Assembly: GCA_900316115.1 (NCBI GenBank) | Contig: ONBN01000022.1 | Location: forward strand, 1-33,730 | Source of the DNA: an uncultured Eubacteriales bacterium | GTDB taxonomy: Bacteria > Bacillota > Clostridia > Lachnospirales > Lachnospiraceae | Length of the DNA: 33,730 nucleotides | Direction of reading: 5' to 3' | Shown here: in pieces, positions 24,601 to 32,546 of the stretch | Layout: every line of letters starts with the position of its first letter | How positions within the stretch are numbered: position 1 is the first letter of the stretch | Program-made: the position numbers and the translations under genes | The notes under the pieces: generated by a model | Databases searched by the model: none | Told to the model about the DNA's origin: nothing | What the model saw: only the letters and a program-made list of their open reading frames with translations

Positions 24601-26892
24601 ATGAAGGGGTTTGGACAATTAAAAAAACTGTTAGGCTTTGGAAAAAACAGGGATAAAGAAGAGAAAAAAGAAGAAAAGCAAGAAGGAAAAACAGCAGGGC
24701 TTGAGCAGGCTATAGAAGCTGCAAGGGAAGAGGGCAGGCTGAACCTGAATGAGGAAATGCGTGGAGTTTATGCGGATTTCTGGAAGAACAGCCCTATTAA
24801 AGAAAAATGTATTTTATATGAGGTATTTGGGGGCAGGGGTATGACCTGCAGCCCTTATGCTCTTTTCAGGTATTTACTGACCCAGACGGACTTCTCAGAG
24901 TATGTCCATGTCTGGGTCATTGACGATTTTCAGGATAACCAGTACCAGATGGAACTTTACAAGGATTATGAAAATGTGAAATTCATTTCCCGTCAGTCTG
25001 TAGAATACAGAGAGTATCTGGCAACTGCCAGGTATCTGATCAATAATGTAAGCTTTCCTGGCTTTTTTACAAAAAGAGAAGGGCAGATCTATATTGATAC
25101 CTGGCACGGGATCCCATTAAAGACACTTGGATTTGACATACCGGCAGGTAAGGTAAGTGCGGGGAATACAGCCAGGAACCTTCTGGCAGCAGATTACCTG
25201 ATCTCACCCAATCCATTTATGACACAGATCTATGAGAAGGCTTTCCGGATGGAAGGACTTTTTCAGGGAAGGATCCTGGAAGAGGGACAGCCCAGAAATG
25301 ACCGGTTTTTCCATACAGACCGTAAGGTCATCATGGATAAGCTGGCAAAAAGCGGGGTAAACATCGATCCATCCAAAAAGCTGATCCTGTATGCTCCTAC
25401 CTGGAAGGGAAGCAAATACAGCAGTCCGGATACCAGCCTGGATGCTTATTTTGAACTGATCCATATGGTGGAGGCGAATGTTGATACCAGTAAGTATCAG
25501 GTGCTTGTAAAGCCGCATCAGATCGTATATTACCATATTAAGAAAAACCAGGGGATCACCGGGCAGTTTATCCCTGCAACTATTGACACCAATGAGCTGT
25601 TATCCGCAGTGGATATTCTGATCTCTGATTATTCCAGCATTTATTTTGATTTTCTTGTATCCGGGCGTCCTGTGCTTTTCTTTATCCCGGATCTGGATGA
25701 ATATCTGGGATATCGTGGACTTTATTTTGGCATTGACAAGCTGCCTGGACCGATTGCAAGGAATCACAAGCAGCTAGGGGATATGATCCGTGACGTAGAT
25801 AAGGCTATGGAGCCTTGTATGGATACTTACCGCAGAGAGGCAGCCTGGGCATGTCCAAGGGATGACGGGGATGTGTGCAGCCGGATCGTGGATGTGGTAT
25901 TTCGTGGGAAAAGCTCAGACCATGCTATTTCCTGTGGGGAAACACAAAAGAAAAGACTGCTGCTTTACCCAGGAGAAATGGAAGGAAATGCGGACACATT
26001 TTCTTTTATGGAACTGTTACAGCTTCTGGATTACAGCAAATACGATGTGACCGTGCTTACCGGAGGCTCCGGAGATGAGCAGGAGCAGCGGATCTGCAGT
26101 CTGGATCCAAGGGTACGTGTGTTATATCGGGGACAGCCGGAAAACGGTACCTGTGAAGAAAAAGGACTTTATGCTTTTTCTAAAGGGAAAGATCCATCCC
26201 TTGCACCTTTTTATAAAAGGGAGGCAAAACGGCTTTTCGGAGATGCCAAGTTTGATCAGGTGATCAATCTTTCTGATGAAAAGAATGTGATCACAGCAAT
26301 GCTTCCGTTTGTGGATCATGCAGCTTATGCAGAATTTGGAAAAAGGTTTGCGGATGTAACAAGGATCGGTAAGGAACTGGAAAAGCAGCAGCAGATCCAC
26401 TGCCAGGGACAGGATTTTTATATTGCAGGCAGACAGCAGGAGACTGGAACCGGACCTGTTTTAAAATTGCTGCCGGTGCCTGATCCTGGTAAAAAGAATT
26501 ATGCAGCCATGGGAAGCCTGACAAAAGAGCAGGATTTCCAGGAACTGATCCGTGGCTTCAAGGCTTATGTTCATGAAAATGCAGACAGTCATCTGTATAT
26601 CCTTGGAGAAGGAACAGAAAAGAAAGTCCTGGAAAAGCAGATCCAGGAGGAAGGGCTTACGAAGTGTGTCACACTTACCGGTTATGTGCCGGAGCCATTT
26701 GGATTTCTGAAGCTTTGTACAGCCTTTGTGCATACGCAGGCACAGGGGGCAGATTCACTGGTTGTTTTGGAGGCAAAGGGTATGGAACTTATCCTGATGG
26801 ATGGGCATTTCAAAGAAGAAACATATCCAGAGTTTGATCCGCAGGCATACAATCAGAATGTTTATGCAGAGTTTGAGAGGGCGATCCAATGA
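24601..26892 (+). CDS. Fusion: CDP-glycerol glycerophosphotransferase domain plus GT-B-like half
   Basis: This 763-residue protein has a lysine/glutamate-rich N-terminus (about 15-45). A full PF04464 domain follows (about 55-430) with the classic WHGIPLK (His 169), a LYAPTWKGSKYSS motif and SDYSSIYFDFLVSGRP (342-357). A second half (about 445-763) resembles a glycosyltransferase GT-B donor domain: LYILGEGTEKKVL, CVTLTGYVPEPFGFL and LVVLEAKGMELIL near the end. That half has no clear glycine-rich acceptor loop and no strong EX7E, so it may be a degenerate or accessory glycosyltransferase. The architecture is longer than ordinary TagF (about 700 residues in Bacillus, where the extra part is N-terminal). 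The start is 11 bases after the previous stop with a weak GGAGCG. The downstream gene overlaps it by four bases. Confidence 0.85.
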   Translation: MKGFGQLKKLLGFGKNRDKEEKKEEKQEGKTAGLEQAIEAAREEGRLNLNEEMRGVYADFWKNSPIKEKCILYEVFGGRGMTCSPYALFRYLLTQTDFSEYVHVWVIDDFQDNQYQMELYKDYENVKFISRQSVEYREYLATARYLINNVSFPGFFTKREGQIYIDTWHGIPLKTLGFDIPAGKVSAGNTARNLLAADYLISPNPFMTQIYEKAFRMEGLFQGRILEEGQPRNDRFFHTDRKVIMDKLAKSGVNIDPSKKLILYAPTWKGSKYSSPDTSLDAYFELIHMVEANVDTSKYQVLVKPHQIVYYHIKKNQGITGQFIPATIDTNELLSAVDILISDYSSIYFDFLVSGRPVLFFIPDLDEYLGYRGLYFGIDKLPGPIARNHKQLGDMIRDVDKAMEPCMDTYRREAAWACPRDDGDVCSRIVDVVFRGKSSDHAISCGETQKKRLLLYPGEMEGNADTFSFMELLQLLDYSKYDVTVLTGGSGDEQEQRICSLDPRVRVLYRGQPENGTCEEKGLYAFSKGKDPSLAPFYKREAKRLFGDAKFDQVINLSDEKNVITAMLPFVDHAAYAEFGKRFADVTRIGKELEKQQQIHCQGQDFYIAGRQQETGTGPVLKLLPVPDPGKKNYAAMGSLTKEQDFQELIRGFKAYVHENADSHLYILGEGTEKKVLEKQIQEEGLTKCVTLTGYVPEPFGFLKLCTAFVHTQAQGADSLVVLEAKGMELILMDGHFKEETYPEFDPQAYNQNVYAEFERAIQ

Positions 26893-28562
26893 ATGAGATG
26901 GAAAGATATCTGAAAGAAAATATAGTGGATTATGAATCTGTAAAGCGGTCTGCCCTGAAATATATTAAGGAAAATGAGACAGATCTGAAAAAACGCTATC
27001 CTTACAGCAAAGAACTGGAAAAGGATGTACAGGAAAACAGGATCCTCTTTGTATGGGACAGTAAGGCAGGGAAAGCAGGCGAACTTCCACATAAGATGTT
27101 TCAGTATGTGGAACGGACATATGGAAAGCAGTATGACTGCATATGCTGCCAGAAGGGTTCCATGAAGCTTTCTTCAGGCAGAAACAGTGTGAAACATGAT
27201 TCCCCGCAATTTTGGGAGGCTGTTGCCAGTGCAGCATATATTGTAAGCAGCATTCCGCTTCCCATTGCCTTTGTAAAAAGAAAAGAACAGAAATATTTTT
27301 ATGTGGGCGCTCAGTTCTGGGAAAAAGATAACCGGATGGATGTGGAAGCTGTATCTGTGCTTGCAAGGGAAATATTAAAAGCTGATTATATTCTTGCACA
27401 GGATGAAAAAACAGCTGTAAAGGGACTGAAAGAGGATACCAGGCTTGCAGGTATTTATGAAGGAAAAGTTCTGGTCTGCCAGGATCCTGAGCATGCAGCA
27501 GGAGAACTGACCGAGATACTTCTGGGGAAAGATATGGACTCTTTGAATGTGTCTGTGCTGTCTCTTCGGGAAAAGACAAGGAAAAAGCTTCTTGTGCTTA
27601 CCAGCTGGAAGGACAGCAGAGAACATAAATTTACAACCAGACTTTTGCTTAAGAAGCTTCAGGAAAAAGATATGGATACAGTAGTTCTTTCGTCCTGGAC
27701 AGCAGATGGGGAAGAATTTAAGGATTTTGTTTCCGAAGACAATGCTCTTGCACAGGTGATGTACAGAGGACGTATGATTATGACAGAGGAGGACTTCCTG
27801 TTTTACCGGTGTATGGAAAAGAATCCGGATGTGTACAAAAGCTGTGCCCCTGTAAAAGAATACATGGATCATCTGATGGAGCGGGAGTGGCACAGGATCT
27901 GGGGAGAACAGACCTTTGATGTCTGCCTGGTACTGGGAAGCCAGGGCTATCAGCAGTATTATATGGCAATGGCCTGCCCTGCAAAAGAAAAAATCCTGGT
28001 GGATCTGGATTTTCTGCCTGTTTTAAAGGAAAAAGATGCAGGCAAATGGATGAAAGGCCTGTCTATGTTTGTCCAGATCTTTTATCCTGCTACCATGCCT
28101 GGTACAGGCTGCTATGGAATGGAGAACCAGGGAAAGATAAAGCCCCTTCCTGTGATGATCCAGGAGCAGCAGACAGAGGGAGAACTGGTGGAACTGGACG
28201 GCAGGAAGTACCTGGTATGTGACAGTACAAAAGATAAAAATAATGGGATGGATGTAAAACTGCTGCTTTATCCGGAAGCAGGCAGCATACTGGTCAATGC
28301 AGATACTGCACCGGATGAAGCAATCAAAGAGAAGCTTGGCAAGGTAAGCGGTAAGATCTGTCTTATTGGTCCCTGTGCACAAAGCTATCGTTTATTTTTG
28401 AAGGATGCAGTTGTCCTTGATGAATATGTGCGGAATATCCTGTATCTTTTGCCTGTAGCCGGATTTTACTGGAAGCAGTTTGAAGCATATGTACCTGCAG
28501 CAGGGGCGAAAGCAGATCCGCTGGGTGAGATCTGCAGCCTGTTTGGAGTAAAAACACTTTGA
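26889..28562 (+). CDS. Degenerate paralogue of the upstream fusion protein (catalytic histidine lost)
   Basis: This 557-residue protein is not annotated by any clear motif, but it aligns by eye with the protein just upstream. Its AAYIVSSIPLPIAFVKRK corresponds to ARYLINNVSFPGFFTKRE. The next segment KYFYVGAQFWEK then stands where IYIDTWHGIPLK should be, so the WHG catalytic motif is replaced by GAQ (about residues 140-142). The SDYSS region is missing. From about residue 235 (KKLLVLTSWKDSREHKF) it parallels the second half of the upstream protein (KKRLLLYPGEMEGNADTF). It overlaps the upstream gene by four bases and the downstream gene by four. It could be a non-catalytic partner or scaffold of the fusion enzyme. 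The frame is intact, so it is not an evident pseudogene. Confidence 0.75.
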   Translation: MNEMERYLKENIVDYESVKRSALKYIKENETDLKKRYPYSKELEKDVQENRILFVWDSKAGKAGELPHKMFQYVERTYGKQYDCICCQKGSMKLSSGRNSVKHDSPQFWEAVASAAYIVSSIPLPIAFVKRKEQKYFYVGAQFWEKDNRMDVEAVSVLAREILKADYILAQDEKTAVKGLKEDTRLAGIYEGKVLVCQDPEHAAGELTEILLGKDMDSLNVSVLSLREKTRKKLLVLTSWKDSREHKFTTRLLLKKLQEKDMDTVVLSSWTADGEEFKDFVSEDNALAQVMYRGRMIMTEEDFLFYRCMEKNPDVYKSCAPVKEYMDHLMEREWHRIWGEQTFDVCLVLGSQGYQQYYMAMACPAKEKILVDLDFLPVLKEKDAGKWMKGLSMFVQIFYPATMPGTGCYGMENQGKIKPLPVMIQEQQTEGELVELDGRKYLVCDSTKDKNNGMDVKLLLYPEAGSILVNADTAPDEAIKEKLGKVSGKICLIGPCAQSYRLFLKDAVVLDEYVRNILYLLPVAGFYWKQFEAYVPAAGAKADPLGEICSLFGVKTL

Positions 28563-29518
28563 GCGGATGGTCTTATGTTCTTACAGAAAGAGATTCTGGC
28601 AAAAGAATAGGTCAGCTGTTAAAAGAAGCCGGTTTTACAAAGAAGCAGATCAGCAGACAGAAGTTCCTGCCATCCGGGATCTGTCTGGATAAAAATCAGT
28701 GCCGTGTTACAGACACAGGAAAGGCAGGACAGCTTCTGGAGGTGAATTTCAGGGAAGCACGCAGTCCAAAACTGGCTTCAGAAGGAAAGGATATTGCAAG
28801 AGAAATTATTGCAGGAGAAACTTCTGAGAAAGAAGGGAATATGGAATTCGCAGATTTTTCAGATCTGGAGATTCTGTATGAAGATGAATATCTGCTGGCG
28901 GTGAATAAACCGTCAGGACTTGCCTGCCATAAAGGACGGGGACATTATACGGATCATCTGGGAAATCAGGTGGTCCGGTATTTTCTTCAAAAGGGAAGAG
29001 ACATTACTGTGCGTCAGATCGGCAGGCTGGATCTGGATACGTCCGGGATCGTCCTTTTTGCCCTGGATCCTGTAACTGCCCAGAGGCTTTGGAAGCAAAG
29101 GCAGGAAGGGCAGCTGGTAAAGACCTATTATGCCCTGGTGCATGACAGGCTTAAGACAAAAACAGGGCAGATCACCTTGCCAATGGGAAAGAAACCTGGC
29201 TGTAAGAATCAAATGTGTGTGTTTCCGGAAGGAGAGGGTCTGCCTGCAGAAACTTTATATTCACTTCTCTGGGAGAAAGAGATTTCTGGTGAAGCTGTCT
29301 CTTGTGTAAAATGCCATCTGAAGACAGGACGCACCCACCAGATCCGTGTGCATTTTTCGGCAACAGGTCATCCTCTCCTTGGTGATAAAATATATGGCAA
29401 AGAAGATGGGGCAAAGCGGCTGATGCTGCATGCCGGAGAGCTTTGCTTTATACATCCTTATACCAGGCAGCCTGTAAAAGTGCAGGCGCAGATACCCTGG
29501 GAGACTTTTCTATCTTAA
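28559..29518 (+). CDS. RluA-family RNA pseudouridine synthase
   Basis: This 319-residue enzyme isomerises uridine to pseudouridine in rRNA or tRNA. The N-terminal S4-like RNA-binding part is at about 1-60 (GKRIGQLLKEAGFTKKQISR). The catalytic domain follows, with LAVNKPSGLACHKG, the active-site GRLDLDTSGIVLFAL (catalytic Asp about 158), YYALVHD and LKTGRTHQIRVH. The likely start is TTG at 28559, overlapping the previous stop (TTGA), with GGAG 10 bases upstream. A later ATG would remove the S4 part. It is translationally coupled to the surface-polymer operon, although its function is unrelated. Its last nine bases overlap the 3' end of convergent sigG. The target uridine is unknown. Confidence 0.92.
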   Translation: MSGWSYVLTERDSGKRIGQLLKEAGFTKKQISRQKFLPSGICLDKNQCRVTDTGKAGQLLEVNFREARSPKLASEGKDIAREIIAGETSEKEGNMEFADFSDLEILYEDEYLLAVNKPSGLACHKGRGHYTDHLGNQVVRYFLQKGRDITVRQIGRLDLDTSGIVLFALDPVTAQRLWKQRQEGQLVKTYYALVHDRLKTKTGQITLPMGKKPGCKNQMCVFPEGEGLPAETLYSLLWEKEISGEAVSCVKCHLKTGRTHQIRVHFSATGHPLLGDKIYGKEDGAKRLMLHAGELCFIHPYTRQPVKVQAQIPWETFLS

Positions 29519-30286
29519 ATAATTTTTCATTACCTTTAAGGCACTTTTTTCCAGGCGGCTGACCTGCGCCTGGGAAATGCCCACTTCTTCAGCAACTTCC
29601 ATCTGTGTTTTCCCCTCAAAAAAACGAAGGTTAATAATATGGCGTTCCCTTTTTCCAAGTCGTTCCATTGCCTCCTGGAGAGCCAGATTTTCTACCCAGT
29701 GTTCTTCTTTGTTTTTCTTGTCACTGATCTGATCCATAACATAAAGAGTATCCCCGCCTTCTGTATATACAGGCTCAAACAGGCTTACCGGATTCTGGAT
29801 GGCATCCAGCGCATAGACAATGGTTTCCTTATCTATTCCGATTTCATTGGCGATTTCTGTAATGGTAGGCTCTTTCAGGTTCTGTTTTACATAGTTTTCT
29901 TTGGCATAAATGGCTTTATAAGCAATATCCCGAAGGGAACGGCTGACCCGGATACTGTTATTGTCACGAAGGTATCTGCGGATTTCCCCTATGATCATAG
30001 GAACTGCATAAGTGGAAAATTTTACCTGCAGGGAGGTGTCAAAGTTGTCAATGGCTTTGATCAGGCCAATGCAGCCGATCTGGAAAAGGTCGTCAGGATT
30101 TTCATTGCTGTTCTGAAACCTGCGGATCACACTGAGCACAAGGCGCAGGTTGCCTTTGATGTAAAGCTCCCTTGCTGCAGTGTCCCCCTCTTTGATCCGC
30201 TGGAAAAGTTCTTCCTTTTCTTCTGACGTAAGTACCGGAAGCTTCGCTGTATTGACCCCGCAAATTTCAACTTTGTTAAGTGCCAT
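29510..30286 (-). CDS. sigG: RNA polymerase sporulation sigma factor SigG
   Basis: This 258-residue sigma factor directs late forespore transcription during endospore formation. The diagnostic N-terminus is NKVEICGVNTAKLPVL (residues 4-19), seen in SigG proteins and tied to their control by anti-sigma factors. Region 2 is at about 45-110 (NLRLVLSVIRRFQ, DDLFQIGCIGLIKAIDNFD, FSTYAVPMIIGEIRRYLRD). Regions 3 and 4 are at about 115-258, ending with EEVGISQAQVSRLEKSALK, the helix-turn-helix that reads the -35 box. AGGAGG precedes the ATG. It lies 125 bases after ylmC/ymxH on the same strand. No sigE gene is next to it in this window, although sigE-sigG pairs are common. The 3' end overlaps rluA by nine bases. 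Confidence 0.97.
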   Translation of the reverse strand: MALNKVEICGVNTAKLPVLTSEEKEELFQRIKEGDTAARELYIKGNLRLVLSVIRRFQNSNENPDDLFQIGCIGLIKAIDNFDTSLQVKFSTYAVPMIIGEIRRYLRDNNSIRVSRSLRDIAYKAIYAKENYVKQNLKEPTITEIANEIGIDKETIVYALDAIQNPVSLFEPVYTEGGDTLYVMDQISDKKNKEEHWVENLALQEAMERLGKRERHIINLRFFEGKTQMEVAEEVGISQAQVSRLEKSALKVMKNYLR

Positions 30287-30411
30287 TTATGCATCCTCCT
30301 TATTGTCTTTGGTTACTACAGATGATTCCACGAAGGAGGATAAATATACTTTTTCCGGAAAAATATAAAAAATATAAGACCTTGACAAAAGCAGGCAAGG
30401 CCGGGAAAAAA

Positions 30412-30666
30412 TTACTGTTTACGCAGGCATTTGTCTTCCTGGATTTCCACCAGGATAATGTCCTCACCGATCTGGCAGATACATTCCCAGGGGATCACAT
30501 ATTCACTTTCATGGCCGAAAAATCCGCAGAATCTGCAGGGACCGGGAACTACAAGTGCAGTAAGCCGACTGGTGCAGCAGTCAAATTCAACATCTGCAGC
30601 ACAGCCAAGGCTTTTACAGGTACAGGTGTTGATGATTTCCTTTTGCTTTAATTCACAGATACGCAT
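30412..30666 (-). CDS. YlmC/YmxH-family sporulation protein (PRC-barrel)
   Basis: This 84-residue protein matches the short PRC-barrel-like YlmC/YmxH family found in spore formers. The cysteine pattern stands out: CTCKSLGC, CC, CRFC and CIC (about residues 15, 17, 22, 30-31, 44, 47, 62, 64), suggesting a metal site or redox control. The closing VIPWECICQIGEDIILV is typical of the family. The ribosome site before base 30666 is weak. A SigE-like promoter can be drawn at 30687-30715. It lies upstream of sigG on the same strand, so they may share a transcript. The molecular function is unknown in the family. Confidence 0.85.
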   Translation of the reverse strand: MRICELKQKEIINTCTCKSLGCAADVEFDCCTSRLTALVVPGPCRFCGFFGHESEYVIPWECICQIGEDIILVEIQEDKCLRKQ

Positions 30667-30686
30667 ATAAAATCACTTTTTCTTAC

Positions 30687-30715
30687 AATATATGCATAAA
30701 TGAAAGGGTTATGAA
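30687..30715 (-). promoter_or_regulatory. Possible sporulation (SigE-like) promoter
   Basis: Read leftwards, TTCATAA (30715-30709) is followed after 14 bases by CATATATT (30694-30687). The latter matches a SigE -10 element (CATACAnT) at all but one fixed position, and the -35 matches partially. It lies about 20 bases before ylmC/ymxH. Confidence 0.3.
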
Positions 30716-30752
30716 CCTGATCATCAACCTAATCATCAGTTACGGATATATA

Positions 30753-30782
30753 TTGACAGAATTCTTGAAAATAAAGTATAAT
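30753..30782 (+). promoter_or_regulatory. Perfect-hexamer sigma-A promoter of nrdR
   Basis: TTGACA (30753-30758) and TATAAT (30777-30782) are both perfect, with 18 bases between them. The leader to nrdR is about 90 bases. Confidence 0.85.
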
Positions 30783-30881
30783 TCAGGAAAGAACAGAAAA
30801 AAGTGTTATTGTTCAATATGTACGTAATATATGTAAATAACGAAAGAAAACTACATATCAGAGGAGAGAGGGGGAGCACCT

Positions 30882-31331
30882 GTGAGATGTCCATATTGTA
30901 ATCAGGATAATACCAGAGTAGTTGATTCAAGACCTGTAGAGGATATTAATGGCATTCGCCGCCGCCGTCTTTGTGATTCCTGCGGCAGAAGATTCACCAC
31001 CTATGAAAAGGTGGAGAATATACCGTTGACTGTGATCAAGAAGGATCAGAACAGGGAGCAATACAGCAGAGCCAAGATCCAGGGAGGGGTATTACGTGCC
31101 TGTTATAAGCGGCCCATCCCTATTGGCAAGATAGAAGCTATGATGGATTCCATTGAGGCTGCCATTTTTAATACAGAGGATAAGGAGATTTCCAGTACCA
31201 GGATCGGTGAGATCGTTATGGAGCATTTGAAGGATCTGGATGCAGTAGCATACGTGCGTTTTGCTTCTGTATACAGGGAATTTAAGGATGTAAGTACCTT
31301 CCTAGATGAACTTAAGAAGTTTATGAATTAA
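30882..31331 (+). CDS. nrdR: Transcriptional repressor NrdR
   Basis: This 149-residue repressor controls ribonucleotide reductase genes in response to ATP/dATP. A zinc ribbon uses Cys3, Cys6, Cys31 and Cys34 (MRCPYC, LCDSC) with the intervening RVVDSRP and the RRRxxC segment that binds DNA. An ATP-cone domain occupies about 46-136 (VIKKDQNREQYSRAKIQGGVL, given here as the parts VIKKDQ and REQYSRAKIQGG), and YVRFASVYREFKD is the conserved end. The start is GTG at 30882 with GGGGGAG five bases upstream. No nrd genes are in the window. NrdR next to late-sporulation genes is a frequent neighbourhood in Clostridia, as I recall. The promoter is unusually strong. Confidence 0.97.
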   Translation: MRCPYCNQDNTRVVDSRPVEDINGIRRRRLCDSCGRRFTTYEKVENIPLTVIKKDQNREQYSRAKIQGGVLRACYKRPIPIGKIEAMMDSIEAAIFNTEDKEISSTRIGEIVMEHLKDLDAVAYVRFASVYREFKDVSTFLDELKKFMN

Positions 31332-31337
31332 TATAGC

Positions 31338-31372
31338 TGTTTAGCAGGCAGTATGTGAGGAGAGCCTGAACA
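31338..31372 (+). other. Two-part hairpin after nrdR
   Basis: CTGTT pairs with AACAG, and inside it CAGGC pairs with GCCTG around a 14-base loop containing TGAGGAGAG. It lies just after the nrdR stop and before the terminator. No open frame follows the SD-like GGAG in the loop. The meaning is unknown. Confidence 0.35.
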
Positions 31373-31383
31373 GTTATGGACTC

Positions 31384-31421
31384 AAGGCGGTCGGCATAAT
31401 TTTAATGCTGGCCGCTTTTAT
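31384..31421 (+). terminator. Intrinsic terminator after nrdR
   Basis: GCGGTCGGCAT (31387-31397) pairs with ATGCTGGCCGC (31405-31415), including G-T pairs, around a seven-base AATTTTA loop. It is followed by a short TTTTAT run. The T-run is weak but the stem is strong. Confidence 0.72.
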
Positions 31422-31484
31422 GACGGGGCATTCTTGTGTAAATCTACAGGAATTTCCTCATGAAAAAAGGGGAAGACGATATTT

Positions 31485-32456
31485 ATGAAGGATACAATTG
31501 AATTGCTTCAGGATCTGTTGGAACAGCATCAATTCGAGCTTCTGATTCCGGAAAATGAAAATACAGATCGGCTTCGGCTGGTTTACCTGATGAATGATGC
31601 AGTTGAAAGCTTTCTTGTTTTTGTGAATGCAGGAATTACAGGCTTATATCAGAAAGACTATGAAGGAGAACTGGATTATTCTCTGAGCAGGGAAGGTCAG
31701 GGATATGTATTGTCAGTATGGCAGGGAAAGAACGTAGTTACCCTGTTTTTCCGTAAGCTGGAACTGGAAGTACATTTGTATGATTACGGAGAGATTGGGC
31801 ATTTCTGGGTGAAGGGATATGAATATCTCAGGCAGCTGGAGTACAGGATTGCCATTATCAGGGATAAGCTGGAGTATCTGGGAGAAGAATTCTGCACAGA
31901 GGAAGAAATCTGTCTGGCACATCTGGCCAACTTCCCTCCTTTGAATTATTGCTGCTATCCAGCTGTACCGGAGCAATACATTGTTCCGGGAGAAAATCCC
32001 TGGATGCCATCAGAGGCTGCATTTAAAGTGATGGATAACCTGTCAAAGGAAACACAGGATGCCTCCCTGCTCAGGCTTCTCAAGTTGTATAAACGATTGC
32101 CTTATCCTTTTATGGCCAGGATGGTAGCTGGAGCGCTTCATAAAAGAAAGCATCAGGCAGTGGTACGGCTTCTTACAGAGAAAATAAAGCATGCGGCCGG
32201 TACTTATCCTGACCGCTCTTTTGGGGCAGAGGCAGATAAAAAACTAAAAGAATTGCTGGAAAAAGCTGAACAAATAAAAAGGAATATGAGCATCAGGGAT
32301 CAGGATATCCATGTGGATATATTGCGGGAAGAGCCCTTTACTACTGCCCAGGATGATGTGGATTTCCATGTTTACCTGATGATCTGGGACACGAAAGGGA
32401 TAAATTGCAGGGTTAAAATACTCAGGATACCAGGAGTACAGGAACTTGTATTGTAA
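31485..32456 (+). CDS. Hypothetical protein, possibly DUF3878 family
   Basis: This 323-residue protein is predicted soluble, with no signal peptide or membrane helix. It begins MKDTIELLQDLLEQHQFELL and alternates helical and beta-like stretches. A tyrosine/phenylalanine-rich centre (about 85-130) precedes ANFPPLNYCCYPAVPEQYIV (about 148-167). A helical second part contains LLRLLKLYKRLPYPFMARMV and a lysine-rich region near 250-275. I think it resembles the DUF3878 group of Clostridiales proteins, but this is recall rather than a search. GGGGAAG lies 10-12 bases before the ATG. It follows the nrdR terminator and precedes another hypothetical gene. No function can be given. Confidence 0.7.
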   Translation: MKDTIELLQDLLEQHQFELLIPENENTDRLRLVYLMNDAVESFLVFVNAGITGLYQKDYEGELDYSLSREGQGYVLSVWQGKNVVTLFFRKLELEVHLYDYGEIGHFWVKGYEYLRQLEYRIAIIRDKLEYLGEEFCTEEEICLAHLANFPPLNYCCYPAVPEQYIVPGENPWMPSEAAFKVMDNLSKETQDASLLRLLKLYKRLPYPFMARMVAGALHKRKHQAVVRLLTEKIKHAAGTYPDRSFGAEADKKLKELLEKAEQIKRNMSIRDQDIHVDILREEPFTTAQDDVDFHVYLMIWDTKGINCRVKILRIPGVQELVL

Positions 32457-32546
32457 ACAATGTAACTATTCAGAAGATAACTGTGAAGGTATGAAACAGC
32501 TGCTAAACAATTACATATTCACATGGAGAAGGAAGAGGATAAGTAT

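Noticed and set aside
30320-30350. SigF-type promoter before sigG (GTATA, then GGAATCATCT)
   Set aside because: Spacing is 15 instead of 16 and the -10 part matches poorly; too weak to list.
30676-30700. NrdR-box-like ACAATATATGCA upstream of nrdR and ylmC
   Set aside because: It matches only half of the NrdR consensus, has no paired second box and lies before a non-nrd gene.
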